This document shows positions 1 to 11,821 of a stretch of DNA of 64,000 bases, piece after piece (within the stretch, counting starts at the first letter, position 1; the number at the start of each line of letters is the position of its first letter). The notes under the pieces are model-generated. The model did no database searches. It saw nothing but the letters and a program-made list of their open reading frames with translations, and was not told the origin of the DNA. Location of the stretch: assembly GCA_031002005.1 (NCBI GenBank), contig CM061920.1:52740610-52804609 (forward strand), in the 5' to 3' direction. This DNA is from Vandiemenella viatica (taxonomy: Eukaryota; Arthropoda; Insecta; Orthoptera; Morabidae). Position numbers and translations under genes: made by a program.

Positions 1-2290
1 ACAACCCACTTCTGGTCAAATTACCTTCAGCATCAATGACATGCAATACCACTTTTCCCAAATACTTAATTTTTGTGAAGAGTTCCTTCTAAAGTCAAAA
101 CTCTGTTTACTGACGAAGTATCAGTTAGCCTACTTCAACAACGTCTAGAGTAGAATGACTTGTTGAATTACCTGGTAGGTTCACACCGTGATGTCTCCTG
201 CCCAAATATATTCGAAGATGACCTTCTGTACTGGATATGACAGACTAACTAGTATCTGTAGAACAGCCAAACTCCGGGTGGCTAGTCCTTCGTTTCGCAT
301 AGATACTGTATCTTGTCTGATAACATACATTACAGGTATACACCCCTGATGTTGCCTCTAATGAATTGTTTCATACACCAATACAACCAAACATTAACCA
401 AAATTAACACACTATACTCTACTGACTACATGTCATGTGGTTTTCTCCTTCATAATACTTCATTCCTCAACAACATTAACTCAACAACAAAGAAGCCCTT
501 CACACTGAGGAACCCATTAACAACATTTTACAATGTTACTTAGTGCAACCTTCTTTCCATTGAAGCCTGGACTTCAAAGTTCGGGTTTACACCTCTAACA
601 ATTGCTTATGTCTTGCCACAACAAGCCACAAACTCAAATATACTCGCCACAAACTCAAATGTACTCGCAACACTTCCCTTTAACCAAATATCTACAACAC
701 ATTTACAATACAATGCTTTTAAGCCACAACTTCCGACTTTCTACTTCATTACAAATTACCAACACAGTGTACACATCTCGATTTACAAAACATCACATCG
801 ATCTTTCAATTAACACACAACTTGCTATCGATATTACAGTCACAATTTTCTACACGTTACGACAAAACCATTTACTTTAGTCATTACAGCAAGCTATTCA
901 AATTGTTTAACAACGCAATAAGATTTTCTATAGCTTCAAAACAAAACCTTAACCCCATATGCAATCGAGTTAATCAATAATCTACACAACTTTTATGCAC
1001 ACACATATAACCAAAATTCACATTTTAAAATAGGAATGTTTTATATAACTAATAGCTGACAATATAGACTGACCTTTACATTTTCCTTCTTCACGTGTTG
1101 TTGTTTACATTAAATCCAGTTTTCAATCCGCCATACACGTTTGCGCATCTTCATCTGCTCATAGTCAAAGAGTTTCAGTCGCAAATATTTCCACTTTAGC
1201 CAGCGACATTACATGCTGCCATCATCATCTCTGCTTTTCCTGTGCTGCCACCATGCGCTCAAAATTTACATCTCAACTACACGTGGAATGGTTCCCTGCA
1301 AAACTCGATACTTGTTTAAAAATGTGGACAAAAATAAAATTGACACTCTAACTAAACGGTAAAGACGAATAATGATTCCACTGCCTGCTTAAACTTAATG
1401 CCTCTTTAATACAACAAAATTTCCAGTTTCATTAATACATATTTTTAAACTTAAAAATCTGCGAATTTCACTATTATTTGCGTCATGTTTCATCTCACTT
1501 CTGACGACCACTTGTAAAGGGTCTGGCTTCCTATAGTGGTGTATGTGCGCGAGCGTGTTTCCCTTTAACGTAACGTGGATTACTGAATGCAGACCAAACA
1601 TAACCTTATAATCACATTCTGAATATCAACATCTACACTAATCACTGCAAAGCCAACTAAACCCTTAATTTCAGGATGGAAAACCGAATGGGCGGGTCAA
1701 ACACACACTTTTAGCATGGGCGTTATCACTGATATTATGAAATAGTGCTTACCTTTGACGAGTAGAAATGTAGAGCTTTTCTTGTGGCGGATGCCGGAAG
1801 ATCTTAACATGTAAGCTGACACCAGGGCAGTCGATATTTAACGTAGAGACTCCGAGCTACGCTTTAGATACTATTCCGAAAGATATAAGTGGGCAAAATA
1901 ACCACAGAAAACTACTACATTCAACATAGCACATTCTGACACTGAAAAACCAATTTATATAACTCATTAGTAAGGCAACGTGAGTTCTTTAACCAAGAGT
2001 GTTATGAGGTTAGTGAAACAAGACGCACAAATACAATTTAACAACATTTATTGATAAAACCTAACTATTACACATCGTCCGATAACCATCTACCTTATGA
2101 CGGATTGAGGAAATAACACGTTACGAAGCTCACCAAAATCATAATGAACACTTAGAAAACGTAATGAAACTGTTAACACTCATCAAATAACTTCCATTAG
2201 ATAACACTTTAGACACAACTCTTCCCATAATTAATACTTTATAACTTTACGAAACCTAACCAATCAACAGACATTGCTACTACGAGGCAA
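1..2290. other. AT-rich region without recognisable gene
   Basis: No supported gene or mobile element was seen here. The open frames at 313-543 and 602-880 are rich in Thr, Asn, Tyr and Leu, overlap each other in different frames and have no family motif. They look like chance frames in AC-rich, CpG-poor DNA. TTC1 exons upstream of 3812 were looked for and not found, so they probably lie left of the window or were missed because they are short. Confidence 0.6.
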
Positions 2291-2700
2291 GCCAGGACAG
2301 TGAACCATTATTCGTCTTACCTGCTACTCAGATGTTCTAGTAGCGACTACATCTTCTCCTCGCGAATGCTTCCAACAGAATGAAGAAGGAACAATATGTC
2401 GATATCAACTTTATTCGCCAAGGAGCGTACCGCACCATGTGTCTTGACAGCCGCCATTGCTCAACCAGCCAATCATAGACAAGAACACTGTGACGTTGAC
2501 TTCTCAACTTGGTGGTGGGAGAATTGTTCCACACCAAAACACGCTAGAATATTCTATGCCAACTGCATGGACAACGCATGCCGTTCACGTGTTCATCGCA
2601 TGTGTCGCTACGCAGGGCGTAATTCAACCCGCAACGTTAGCATTTCCGCTGCGACCCACAGCTGCTCGAAGACAAGAGCCTCAACTCGTATTAGCAATGA
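2290..2700. other. Less AT-rich unique block with a CCAAT-like motif
   Basis: This block is richer in G+C and CpG than its surroundings and contains a CCAAT-like box (GCCAATCA, 2468-2475). Read on the minus strand, a GTAAGA-type donor lies near 2310-2320. The long open frames here (2396-2806 +, 2337-2537 -) have no recognised domain, and the + frame runs on into an (AT)n repeat, which argues against coding. It could be a promoter or a non-coding first exon, but this is only a guess. Confidence 0.2.
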
Positions 2701-2743
2701 ATACATTAAATACATTTTTATTCCAAAATTACTACGGTCCATT

Positions 2744-2746
<3 letters not shown>

Positions 2747-2781
<35 letters not shown>
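2747..2781. repeat. (AT)n microsatellite
   Basis: About 35 bases of uninterrupted alternating A and T are seen directly. The microsatellite sits inside two chance open frames and is translated there as a Tyr-Ile repeat. Confidence 0.95.
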
Positions 2782-2783
<2 letters not shown>

Positions 2784-2850
2784 AGGAAATAATAGGAGCT
2801 AATTAGCTTATGGATTCACAAAGAAAGGGATAGCGAAATGAACCACCACT

Positions 2851-3000
2851 TACCTTAGATGATGGTATCACGGGATGAACACATAAATAAGTACAAAACA
2901 CAGGAAAAACAAGGAATATTACAGGACTTGGCCCTTCGTCAACAGGAGAACATCACGGAGGGAGGGTGGTTCAGGATACGGTTGATTCTGTGAGACCATA
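2851..3000. repeat. Dispersed repeat, copy 1 (second copy at 5161)
   Basis: This segment and 5161-5300 share an ordered series of matching blocks: 'cttagatga.gg', 'gatgaacaca/cgtgaacaca', 'caggagaacat.a.gg.gg' and 'ga..gactg/gagacc'. The order and spacing are kept, so they are two diverged copies of one interspersed element in the same orientation. No coding capacity was recognised. The minus frame at 2919-3194 has no domain I know. Confidence 0.55.
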
Positions 3001-3811
3001 TCCTTACTCACTTCTGCAAAGGGCACTGTCCTTAGTTTTCTTTTTCGCTGGGAGGATCCACTGGAATGACATGCCTGTAGCATACCTTTGACAGTGCACC
3101 ACATTTTAACAGACTGTGTTTTATTTTCTGTTTCAAGTTCAGATATTAGTTTAGCTAATGACCTGTCCCTAATTTTAAATAATGACAGTAGCAATTTGGC
3201 TAAGGTTTTACACTCTGTGTTTTAGTCGATCTTGTCCAAAATATCTTGGGCAGATTGATGTAATTTTTTTTAAATTGATTGCTGGTCCCTTTACAGTCAC
3301 CAATACAATTTTTTGCTATTCACAATTTTAACTATCATTATGATTTTGTTTTTTACATCTGGCTAGTCACTTTACACCCAGTCAGATAATATTATTATTA
3401 CTATTTTAACTTTATTATTGTGAGTTGGCTTTCTTACAGTCAATCTCACATTATGTTTGTTTCAAGACAATGTTTTGGTGGCCGTTTTAAAGCTATACAG
3501 ACATTTCTCTTTGTTTAAATGTGTTTTAAATTTTTTCAGATCTTTTTGCAGCCAATGGGACATTTTCTTTGTAGAATTTTTGGTGTCTGTTCCCACTTTT
3601 ACAACCACAACATCATTATTTTACCTTATTTTACTGTTTGTACTGTTTTAAAGTCAGCCATATATTTAGAGTTTAAGTTTTAAATTAGATACGTTGCCAA
3701 ACCAGTTCTTCTTTAGGGTGCATTTGCATCAATCTGTATGTCAAAGTGCAATAAAACCCCAATAAAAACAACAACTTTAATATTTTATATAAAATGAACT
3801 TGAATTTTCAG
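3001..3811. other. Intronic sequence upstream of TTC1 exon
   Basis: AT-rich DNA with no recognised gene. It ends in the polypyrimidine-like stretch and AG acceptor at 3810-3811 that precede the TTC1 exon. It is interpreted as the 3' part of the preceding TTC1 intron. Confidence 0.5.
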
Positions 3812-3997
3812 GAACTGAAGAAAGAGGCTGTAGAAGACTGCACTAAAGCAATTGAATTGAATCCTTCTTATTTGAAGGCACTATTACGAAGAGCACAAAC
3901 ATATGAATCATTAGAAAAGCTAGATGAGGCCCTAGAGGATTATAGGAATGTTTTGAAAATTGAACCTTACCACAAAGAAGCGATGGCTGCAGAAAAG
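3812..3997 (+). CDS. TTC1: TTC1 internal coding exon (TPR repeats)
   Basis: Tetratricopeptide repeat protein 1 is a small TPR adaptor of the cytosol whose family members bind chaperone and signalling partners. This exon encodes 62 residues in phase 0, from ELKKEAVEDCTKAIELNPSY to the residues KVL that span the splice donor. The TPR helix pair is clear in the stretch LKALLRRAQTYESLEKLDEA followed by LEDYRNVLKIEP. The left border is a TTTTCAG acceptor and the right border is AAG|GTATTG. The frame stays open through the intron start only until TGA/TAA at about 4007, so the apparent ATG at 3794 is intronic, not a start. The order of TPR, linker and C-terminal exons matches TTC1, and the next two exons confirm it. 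The N-terminal part of the gene is outside the window. Confidence 0.93.
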
Positions 3998-4739
3998 GTA
4001 TTGACTTAAATCCCTTAGTTTTTGTTATAAAATCTCTTTTTTTCAGTAGTATTAATACCTTATTTTAGGCGAGAAACATTTGCTTTAACTGCAAAGTTGT
4101 AGGTTTAATTATTCCCATTGTTTGCCTACTTTTTCAAGCCAGTATTGAATTAAGTACTTATTAGTTTATGAAAAGAACCATGCTGTGGACCTGTTTCCTT
4201 TGATTATTTGGTATAAGGATTAGTTATTATCTTTCCTCCTTTATACCTACTAATTAGTAATTCTTCTTACATTTTTTTTGTTTGCTGATTGACACCTTTT
4301 GATTACCATTAAACCATTATCATATAAAAACCACTCTATGAATCTGATTCATCACAATTATAACTTATATTTAAATGTCAAATTAGACTCATTTTATGAC
4401 TGACGTGCCATTACCTATTTACCTACAGATAAGTGTCATTATTAAACTAAATGTAATATGATTGATTTGATTTATTCTCAAAATTTCACACTGTGACTGA
4501 TTTCCATGGAAGAAATTGAAGTAAGAAGTTGCTATGGTTCTGACTTTATAATAAGAATTGTTGTTTACTTTTGTTAATTCTGTAGTACACTTGTTTGAAT
4601 TTGGTTGTATATGAATATTACTTCTTTTACCAGATTGGATGGAAGAACCATGGAGAAATAAAAAATGTTACAGTGCACAGAAGATTATATTGTTGAGAAA
4701 TGTCTTTCATGAAAAGATGTGTTTGGTCACATGATCTTT

Positions 4740-4972
4740 TGTTGTCTTTGTGGTTTTTATGCCTCTGTGATGTTGAGGTCATTAGATGTAGGAAAGGACT
4801 GGGGGCAAGTAATGAAAGCAATTCGATCATGGCCTTTTGGAGGAACCAAACTAGCTGGCATTCTGCTGGAGTGATTTCAGGAAAACATGGAAATCGAAAA
4901 CTGGATATCCAGGCATGGATTTGAACCTGTGTTCTCTTGAGTGTAGCTAGAGCGTTACCGCCCAGCCATCAT
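4740..4972 (-). mobile_element. tRNA-headed SINE, minus strand, diverged
   Basis: Read on the minus strand this shows the tRNA-like head at the right end, with a B-box-like 'ggttcaaatcc' around 4920. It is followed by the body motif that reads 'ggccatgatcg' and 'gaaagga' on the plus strand, and a tail region 'cctctgtgatgttgaggtcat'. The same arrangement recurs at 24446, 27852, 37390, 41616, 46807 and 49338. It lies in the TTC1 intron antisense to the gene. It is old and diverged, and no TSD was recognised. Confidence 0.75.
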
Positions 4973-5160
4973 GTACGTTCACATGGTCTTTCTTGGCATA
5001 TAATTGAAAATAGCAAATAAAAAAGTCAAAAAATAATTGCAGTTGATAATTCAAATGTAGTGTATGAAATAATATAGCTAGTTGTGGTTTTCTTTTATAT
5101 ATACAGTAAACAATGAAATGAAAGGCACTAAGTAGTGAAAATGAATAACAAATTAGTATA

Positions 5161-5300
5161 CCCTTAGATGACGGATGTGAGGCGTGAACACACAGAAAAG
5201 ACAAAAACACACATGATGAAGTAATTTTTGGGTCTAGCCCTTTATTCACAGGAGAACATTATGGGAGGTGGGTGTTGTTGGAGACATCTCACAGAAAGAC
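5161..5300. repeat. Dispersed repeat, copy 2
   Basis: This is the second copy of the repeat described at 2851-3000, with the same order of short matching blocks and the same orientation. It sits between the SINE and the LINE in the TTC1 intron. Confidence 0.55.
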
Positions 5301-5518
5301 TGCCGACCAATCTGCTTTTATGCTTTGTGTCTCCTGATTGTCCCACTGTCAACTGAGTTAAGTAATAGAGCCTTAAATAATATCCATTAATTACATGGTT
5401 TTGGTTTTATATTTGTGGTAATGTCTTCTCTGTATTTGATGGGTATCATCATCATCGTCAACAGTTTCCAGCCTCTGGCCGGGTCTGCTTCATACACAAG
5501 CCTCTCCATTTCCTTCTT

Positions 5519-6196
5519 TCATCCCACCACCTCTCTGTCACCACTTTGCTCCAGTCCTCTCCTCTCTTCTGTACACACTCCTCTACTTCCTCTGGGTCGT
5601 TTATCATACACCTTAATTTTGTGGATTTTTCTTTGGATTCTCTGAACCTCCATTCTCTTTACATGTCCATACCATCTCAGTCTGGTCCTCACTACCCTTT
5701 CCTGTAGGGGTTCCTCTTTTATGGTGCATCTAATCACTTCATTCCTTATTCCGCCCATTTTAGTAACTCCCATTCTACCTCTTAAAAACTTCATTTCGCT
5801 TCTTTGTACTGTGCTGATGTCCCACTTTTTCATTGTCCATGTTTCAGCAGCATAAGTCAAGATATGCACATAGTATGTATGATAGATTACTCTCTTGCTT
5901 CTCTGTGGCACATCTTTATTCGATATCAGGTTTCTAATGCTCCTTAGAAATGTCTCTGCTTGTCTTCCTCTTTCACTTATCTCGCCATCATTTTTTCCAC
6001 ATTCCTCTAATACACTCCCCAAGTACTTGAAGCTGTTTACCTTCTTTACTTGTTCCCCTGCCATCACAATTCCCTGGGTTATCCTATTCTTCTTTCTGGT
6101 TGTTACCATGTACTGATATTTCTTTACATTAAATTTCAGGCCATATTCCTCCACACTGTCTGTCCATACATCCAACTGCTGCCGCACTTCCTCCAT
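5519..6196 (-). pseudogene. LINE C-terminal domain after RT
   Basis: A 225-residue frame begins just past the FADD box. It contains GLKFNVKKYQYMVTTRKK, VNSFKYLGSVL, ILTYAAETWTM and, near the end, RTRLRWYGHVKRM. This is the thumb-like and tail region seen in many insect RTE-like LINEs. It is the longest surviving frame of this copy. Confidence 0.85.
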
Positions 6197-7142
6197 CTCC
6201 TCCCCAGATCATCAGATCATCCGCAAAAGCCATCACCTTCATGTTTTCCTCTCCCATCCTCACTGCCACCTTATGCATTATATCGTCCATGATTACAATA
6301 AAAGAGTAGTGGTGAGAGGGCACGTCCTTGTTTTAATCCATTCCTTTGTTCCAGCCAATCTGTTCTTCCTTCCCCTATTTTCACGTAGCTCACACTTTCT
6401 TGGTACACTTCCGTTACTCTCCTGATGGTTTCTTTTGGAACTCCTCTCTTCTCCAAGGCCTTCCAAACCTTATTCCTGTGTACACAATCATATGCTTTCT
6501 CAATATCGAGAAATACCAACAGTAGATCCTTTCAATACTCATAATGTTTTTCCTGCAGCTGTCTCATAGCAAATATCAGGTCTACTGTCGATCTCCCTGA
6601 TCTGAAGCCATACTGCTCTTCCCTTAGCCCTTTTCCACCTTGTCACGTATCCTTTTTTCAATGATCTTCTTATATACTTTGGCACTGTGGCACATAAGTG
6701 TAATACCTCTATAGTTTTTAAACTCCTTCCTGCTCCCTTTTTTGAATATAGGTATAATTATACCTTTTTTCCAGTCTTCAGAAGTTGCGCCCTGATTCCA
6801 TACCTTTCTCATCACACAGTATAGCCACTGCTTTCCTACTACTCCTGCTGCCCTTATCATTTCCACACTCACTTCATCGATGCCTGGTGCCTTTCCACCC
6901 TTAGTCTTACCCAGAGCTGTTTCCACTTCTTCCCAAGTTAGATCCTTCTCTTTATCTCCTACGTGGCTGTTGTTTTCCTGCTTCTGGACAACTGTATAAT
7001 TCTGTGACCAATCTGTGTTCAGTAAGGCTTCAAAATACTCCTTCCACATCCTTTTTAATCTTTCTGAGCTGTTTATTTCCTTTCCATCCTTATCCAGCAT
7101 TTTGACATTTTCTATCTGCTCCTTCTTCTTCCTTTTTACCAT
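6129..7142 (-). pseudogene. LINE reverse transcriptase domain (broken)
   Basis: Three minus frames carry successive reverse transcriptase (RT) motifs. At 6624-7142 are GKAPGIDEVSVEMI and IIIPIFKKGSRKEFKNYRGI. At 6271-6519 are FLDIEKAYDCVHRNKVW and the diverged GLKQGRALSPLLF. At 6129-6323 is the catalytic FADDLM box. The frames overlap and shift near 6520 and 6320, so no intact enzyme is encoded. Confidence 0.88.
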
Positions 7143-7659
7143 TCCATATAGTACTTTATTATTCCTTTGCTATCTTCTTCCATCATGTTGGTCCATTTCT
7201 CCAGCCACTTCCTTCTTTCCTCCGTTACTTATTTGGGCCTCCTTTTTGTTCACATAGTCATCCCTTGTCTCCTGTGTCCTCTGCTTGAACCATTCCCTAA
7301 AGGCCCTATTCTTGAGTTCCACTGCTTGTTTTACTCTATCATTCCACCATGCTGTTTCTTTCCACCTTTTTGTGTTACCAGTCCTTCCACACACTGTTTC
7401 CGCTGCTTGCACTAACATTGTTTTAAAATATTCCCACTCCTCTTCCACTGTCTCCATTTCTGCTATTGGTTTCTTACTCCTTATTATTCTCTGGTATTCC
7501 TGTTCATTACTCTTCTCTTTCAATGTCCATACTCTTATTCTCCTGTCCTGTCTTCATGGTTTTCTCCTCTCTGTCGCAATCCTAGCTCCATTACTAATAG
7601 CCGGTGGTCGCTATCCAATGCCTCTGATGGTATTACCTTCACATCTGCCACACTCTTCT

Positions 7660-8328
7660 TCAATTCACCATTAAATATAAAGTAGTCCACAACTGACTTC
7701 CTCTGCTAATCGCTACTAGTACCATGTTACCATTGTAGCTCTCTTGCTTTTTGTACCAGGAATTTTCTATTTTAAATCCATTTCTTTTGCAGAGGTCCAG
7801 CAGCCTTTCCCCTTCTTCATTTCTGCCACCCCATCTTTCTGTCCCTATTACTTCCTCATACCCCCGCCTTTCTGTGCCTACATGGGCATTTAGGCCCCCC
7901 ATAATTATAATATTTTGCCCATTTAACTGTCTCTGCAACTCCTGCTCAAACTACTACTCCTCTTGAATTGGACAGCCTACTTGTGGGACGTATAATTGAA
8001 GTACATCCGTGCTTCTCCCTTTTACCGCTATCTTAACCTTCATCATTCTGTCATTAATTTCTTCCGCTTCCTCTTTCAGCCCCTCCTTCACAACTACCCT
8101 CCTTCACAACTACCCTACTTCATTTCTTCTCCCTTCCTCATTTCCATTCCAATACAGTTGGAAACCATTTCTAAGTTCTCTCCTGCCCTTTCCTTTCCAC
8201 CCAACCCCAAGATATCCAACTTCCTTCTCTCCATCATGTCCACAATTTCCTCCACTTTCCTGGTTAATGTCCAGTATATTCAAGGATCCAAATCTTAACC
8301 TGTTTCTATAGCGATGTCTATTGTACAT
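7660..8328 (-). pseudogene. LINE endonuclease domain (broken)
   Basis: The frame at 8110-8328 opens with RFGSLNI, close to the 'xxGSWNVR' start of retroelement AP endonucleases. The frame at 7660-7938 contains IIIMGGLNAHVGTERRGYEE, the conserved '(G)DLNAHVG' motif with D replaced by G, and then an LCKRNGFKIENSWYKK segment. At least one frameshift lies between the two frames. In an active element this domain would nick the target DNA. Here it is broken. Confidence 0.75.
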
Positions 8329-8633
8329 TGCTCCGTCCTTTCTAAGGCTTCTACTACTCCATTACCGGCTTTGGGTATGACGATGAGAATATTTTTTGTG
8401 TGTGTAGTAGATGATACTGCTGTGTAAATGATGGTATGTATCTTTTTTTTCATATGTGTATATTATTATCAAGTATTGGTACCAAATTACCACACATCTT
8501 TTCAACTTACAAAACGATTCGTTTCATGCTCACATGTTTGATTTATGTTAATAATTTGGTTACTGCAGTAATTTAATTTTTTTCTTAGCTGAAATTTTAG
8601 GTTATTTATGTAATACTGTGACTTCTATTACAG

Positions 8634-8688
8634 AGGCTCCCATATGAAATAGAACAAAGAAATGAAAAACTGAAGACGGAAATGTTGT
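8634..8688 (+). CDS. TTC1: TTC1 penultimate coding exon
   Basis: A short 55-base exon lies between a CTATTACAG acceptor and a GTAAGT donor. It encodes RLPYEIEQRNEKLKTEML and leaves one extra base (T) that completes a serine codon with the next exon. The phase fits the preceding exon, which ends on a codon border. In TTC1 this segment joins the TPR array to the conserved C-terminal tail. It is too short to be seen as an open reading frame and was found from the splice sites and the family pattern. Confidence 0.92.
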
Positions 8689-8791
8689 GTAAGTAGTTGA
8701 AAATTTTCTTGCTTTTGTGACAACATCCTATTACAATCTTCTAATCTATTTAAAATAAATTTCTATAATCTGTTAACAAATACTGTTTCAG

Positions 8792-8916
8792 CAAAATTAA
8801 AGGACTTGGGGAATATGATACTTCGTCCATTTAATCTCTCAACAGACAACTTCCAGATGAATAAGGATCCCAATACTGGTGGCTACTCCATAAATTTCAC
8901 ACAAAATCCGAGATGA
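8792..8916 (+). CDS. TTC1: TTC1 last coding exon and stop
   Basis: After an acceptor TGTTTCAG the exon reads [20 protein letters not shown], then [20 protein letters not shown] and a TGA stop at 8914-8916. This is the highly conserved TTC1 C-terminus (LKDLGN..LRPFGLST.NFQ....GSYS.NF.QNP in the family). Together the three exons give the C-terminal part of the protein with no break, so this allele looks functional. Confidence 0.95.
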
Positions 8917-9100
8917 ATTTAAGGATTTTATGAATTTTATTTATTTGTTAATACTATACTTTTATGTAATAATCTAAATAAGTAATTATTATTTTTTTTA
9001 ATCTGTTTTTCCCCTTTTGTATAAGTAATGTTTATTGAGGGAGAGCAAAGCATAATTAAAAAGGATTGGATTTTGAAAATAAAGATTGTTTGCTCTGAAG
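8917..9100 (+). terminator. TTC1 3' UTR with poly(A) signal
   Basis: The 3' untranslated region follows the TGA at 8914. A canonical AATAAA lies at 9078-9083, about 160 bases after the stop, and is followed by a T-rich region with TGTCAATC. This is a plausible cleavage region. No other strong AATAAA lies between the stop and this site. Confidence 0.65.
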
Positions 9101-11821
9101 AGCGTTTTTCTAACTGTCAATCACATAAACAAAAATTTCATGCACTGTAAACTGATTGTTTACATAAGTAGATATTTGTAATAAGTTTTTACTGTGATAT
9201 CCTGTAAAATTTGGTTGCCTAAGTTGTTATGCTTTTATTTTTCAATTTGCTATATAAGTACTTAAACAATTATAATTACAACAATTATTGCTTGATTAAA
9301 GGTATACAAGTTCATCAAAGTACAGTATATTGAACAGTATGTGATAAAATTTAATGAAGAAAAAAAGTTAATGCTTCCATTCTGCAGCAACAATGAAAAA
9401 ACTGGAAATTATAAACCATTTGACATTATTGTGTATGTAATTTGTATGTGACATTTAAGAGCATCTTGTCATACTGTTTAGAAAACCTCAAACTCGTAAA
9501 AGACAAACTTTACCCAAATTGATAAAAACTAGTCTTTATTTCTATCAGTGTTCCTACCATGTTTTTTAATTACATGTAATAATTGACATTTGCATTTTTC
9601 CATGTTTTGCGGACACTGAGTTTGTTTATAGAATTAATAGGTTTTACAGCAAAAAAAGGAAGAAAAAAGGAAAATTGTGTTATAAGGTTTGCTAATTTAG
9701 TATGACAATTTGTGAATTTCCCTTTACTATTAAATATTTGCAGTTGTGAATGGCAGTTGGTAGTGGTTAAGTGTAAACCTTGTCCACACTGATAGACAGT
9801 CACTCAACACGTTTATTTGAACAGTATTCTGCGATCATTGATAGAAGGTTGGGAACAATTTCAGTTTTCCGCAATTCCTTATAAACAAAAATGTTGTTTC
9901 TATAGCTCCCCCACCTCGAATGGAAGACTTGCAGCTTGTTGTTCAACAGTTCGTAGAGTGGACGTATTGTTTGGATAGAAACTAAAGTCTCTCCTCACTG
10001 TGAAGTATTGTTTCCATCCATGGTGCTCTTTTTTCCTGTAGTTTTTATTTAGAACTGTTTAGTTACTTTTTAAATGGTGTAAACTGAGAAAACTTTAAAT
10101 TTAATAGATTATTTTCATAGTTTGTCATACCTATTGGACATGACTTCGTGTGACTACAAAAATAGAGGTAAAAAAATGACCTTCAATAAAATCACTTAGC
10201 AGATGTAACAAAAAAATCCAGAGTTTAAAAACTGGATTATATAGAGAACAAATTAAAGGAATAGAAGAAAAGTGGTTGCTCTCCAAATCTGATTAGTTCT
10301 CTTACAAGCATTTGTTGTTTCTTCTTCGAGGTATTGATTCAACGAGTTGCAGAAATACTGACTGTGAAGTAGATAGTAATAATATTTATTAAACGATTTT
10401 ATGTTCATACTTTCTACAATAATTTTTGATTAAAAAAATTTAAATTAAAATATTTGTAATTTTCTTAGCACAAATCATTGTCATGGCACTGCTTCTTCAA
10501 GGGAAGAAAAATAAACCAACTGAAGTAAATCTTCGAAATCATTTGAAGTCAACTATACAACTTTTTCGAATCCTGTGGCATCTTTTAATCTCAATTTATC
10601 CAAGAAAGTTTTACCAAATGCAGGTCCCTCCAATTAAACCTGTCATGTCCACCAAAGTCTTCTTTTTCTGTGTTTAGTTTCAAATACGACAACCATAGTG
10701 GCTGTCAACCCAAAGGTGAAGGTGAAGATTGTTCCAATATCGATTCGAGGCACATGTTTAGGTTTGTATGTGTGACAATCAACTGCTTTGCAACTTCTTC
10801 CCAACAGTTTAATGACTAAAGTTTTCAATTGTCTAGAGACGTCGCACGATTTTGTCTGCCAGTGTATACTAGACTTAATATTTTCATTTGCTACAAAATT
10901 ATGGAATCTTGCCATCAGTAATGTCAGTTTTCGACTTTCTTTGCCAGAACATTCTTTTGATTTGTTCCTTCGACACAGCTGCTGGAAATTTTGATTCGTA
11001 TCTAAGCCAGAAATGTTATTGTGAGGTACAAGATTTCAGTGGTGATGGAATCTGATGACACATTGTGTTCCTGTGCTAAAAAAAAGGCTGTTTTGTAGTG
11101 ATTCCAGTGATGGTTAGATTTATGGGAGAAATGTGCACAGCATATGAAGAGTTTTATGGTTTCAGATCTCTAGACTATTTTTCTGGAAAGTGTCAATCAC
11201 CTGTTGAATAGAATTCATGTCAGTACCAGAAAAAGGCAGAATAAATCAACATTTTGCTATATTTTTTAACTGATTTCCTGATTGAAGATAGTCAGAAATG
11301 GTTGTATGAACAATAAAGATCTGATCTGAAAGTTGGTTGAAGTATTTAGTATGGTAACACCATATGGCATTTTGAAAATTTTTGAAACTAATCTGTAGTT
11401 ACATGCAAACAAATAAAGGAAACATGGAACACATTTAGAACATCAGTGTAACAAATTGCAAATTTTTTTCCTATGCTTCCTTTTAAAAAATGTTTTGAAC
11501 TGTTCATTCCACTCTGTGCCAAAAGTTGCATTTTTGTTGGTTTCTCACCCTCTATCTGCTGAATTCTCATATATGAGATGCCTAGATACTGTGCAAGAAA
11601 ATAACTGGGAACTGTTTTCCTCACTTAATAGAACTAATAACATTTACAACTTAAATAATAAGTTTAACTGGTTCATAAGTACTGTAGAAAACCAGAAATT
11701 TATAAGACCAACCATACATATAAAATACTTGTTACAAATATAATTCCAAAACTAGATTGTTTACCCTAAGAAGTGGTCACAGCAAATTCTATAAATTTTA
11801 TGAAGACAATATCAGCATATA
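9101..11821. other. AT-rich intergenic DNA, nothing recognised
   Basis: No family motif was found on either strand. The minus frame at 10643-10915 and the frames at 9570-9803 and 11388-11624 have no domain, and the DNA composition is uniform. The block at 10660-11020 is slightly more balanced in base composition and could be an old transposon remnant, but no match was recognised. Confidence 0.5.

Larger units (their letters stand above)
5446..8330 (-). mobile_element. Non-LTR retrotransposon (RTE/CFDP2-like LINE), antisense in TTC1 intron
   Basis: A 2.9-kb LINE is read on the minus strand. In order from its 5' end it has an AP-endonuclease-like domain (about 8330-7660), a linker frame (7523-7170), the reverse transcriptase (7142-6129) and a C-terminal region (6196-5519). 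The 3' end next to 5446 is a short (GAT)n-like run ('atcatcatcatcgtc' on the plus strand), as is usual for RTE-type elements with microsatellite tails. Several frameshifts and stops separate the frames, so the copy is dead. It begins within the endonuclease near 8330 and is probably 5' truncated. The clade is assigned from the style of the motifs, not from a tree. Confidence 0.85.
3998..8633 (+). other. TTC1 intron carrying antisense retroelements
   Basis: A 4.6-kb intron joins the TPR exon to the next TTC1 exon, both in consistent phase. It contains an antisense SINE (4740-4972), a dispersed repeat (5161-5300) and an antisense LINE (5446-8330). The remaining parts are AT-rich without recognised features. 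Confidence 0.85.

Noticed and set aside
313..880. Overlapping open frames of 76 and 92 codons near the left edge
   Set aside because: Thr/Asn/Tyr-rich low-complexity translation, two overlapping frames, no motif and no splice logic. Chance frames in AC-rich DNA.
2396..2806. 136-codon + frame
   Set aside because: Runs into an (AT)n microsatellite that it translates as a dipeptide repeat, with no recognised domain.
2919..3194. 91-codon minus frame
   Set aside because: Overlaps a dispersed repeat, and no family was recognised.
3794..3811. ATG in front of the TTC1 exon as a possible start codon
   Set aside because: It lies in the intron before a clear AG acceptor, and the TTC1 exon begins in the middle of a TPR repeat.
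10643..10915. 90-codon minus frame with a hydrophobic patch
   Set aside because: No homologue recognised. Frames adjacent in the same DNA give equally long chance products.
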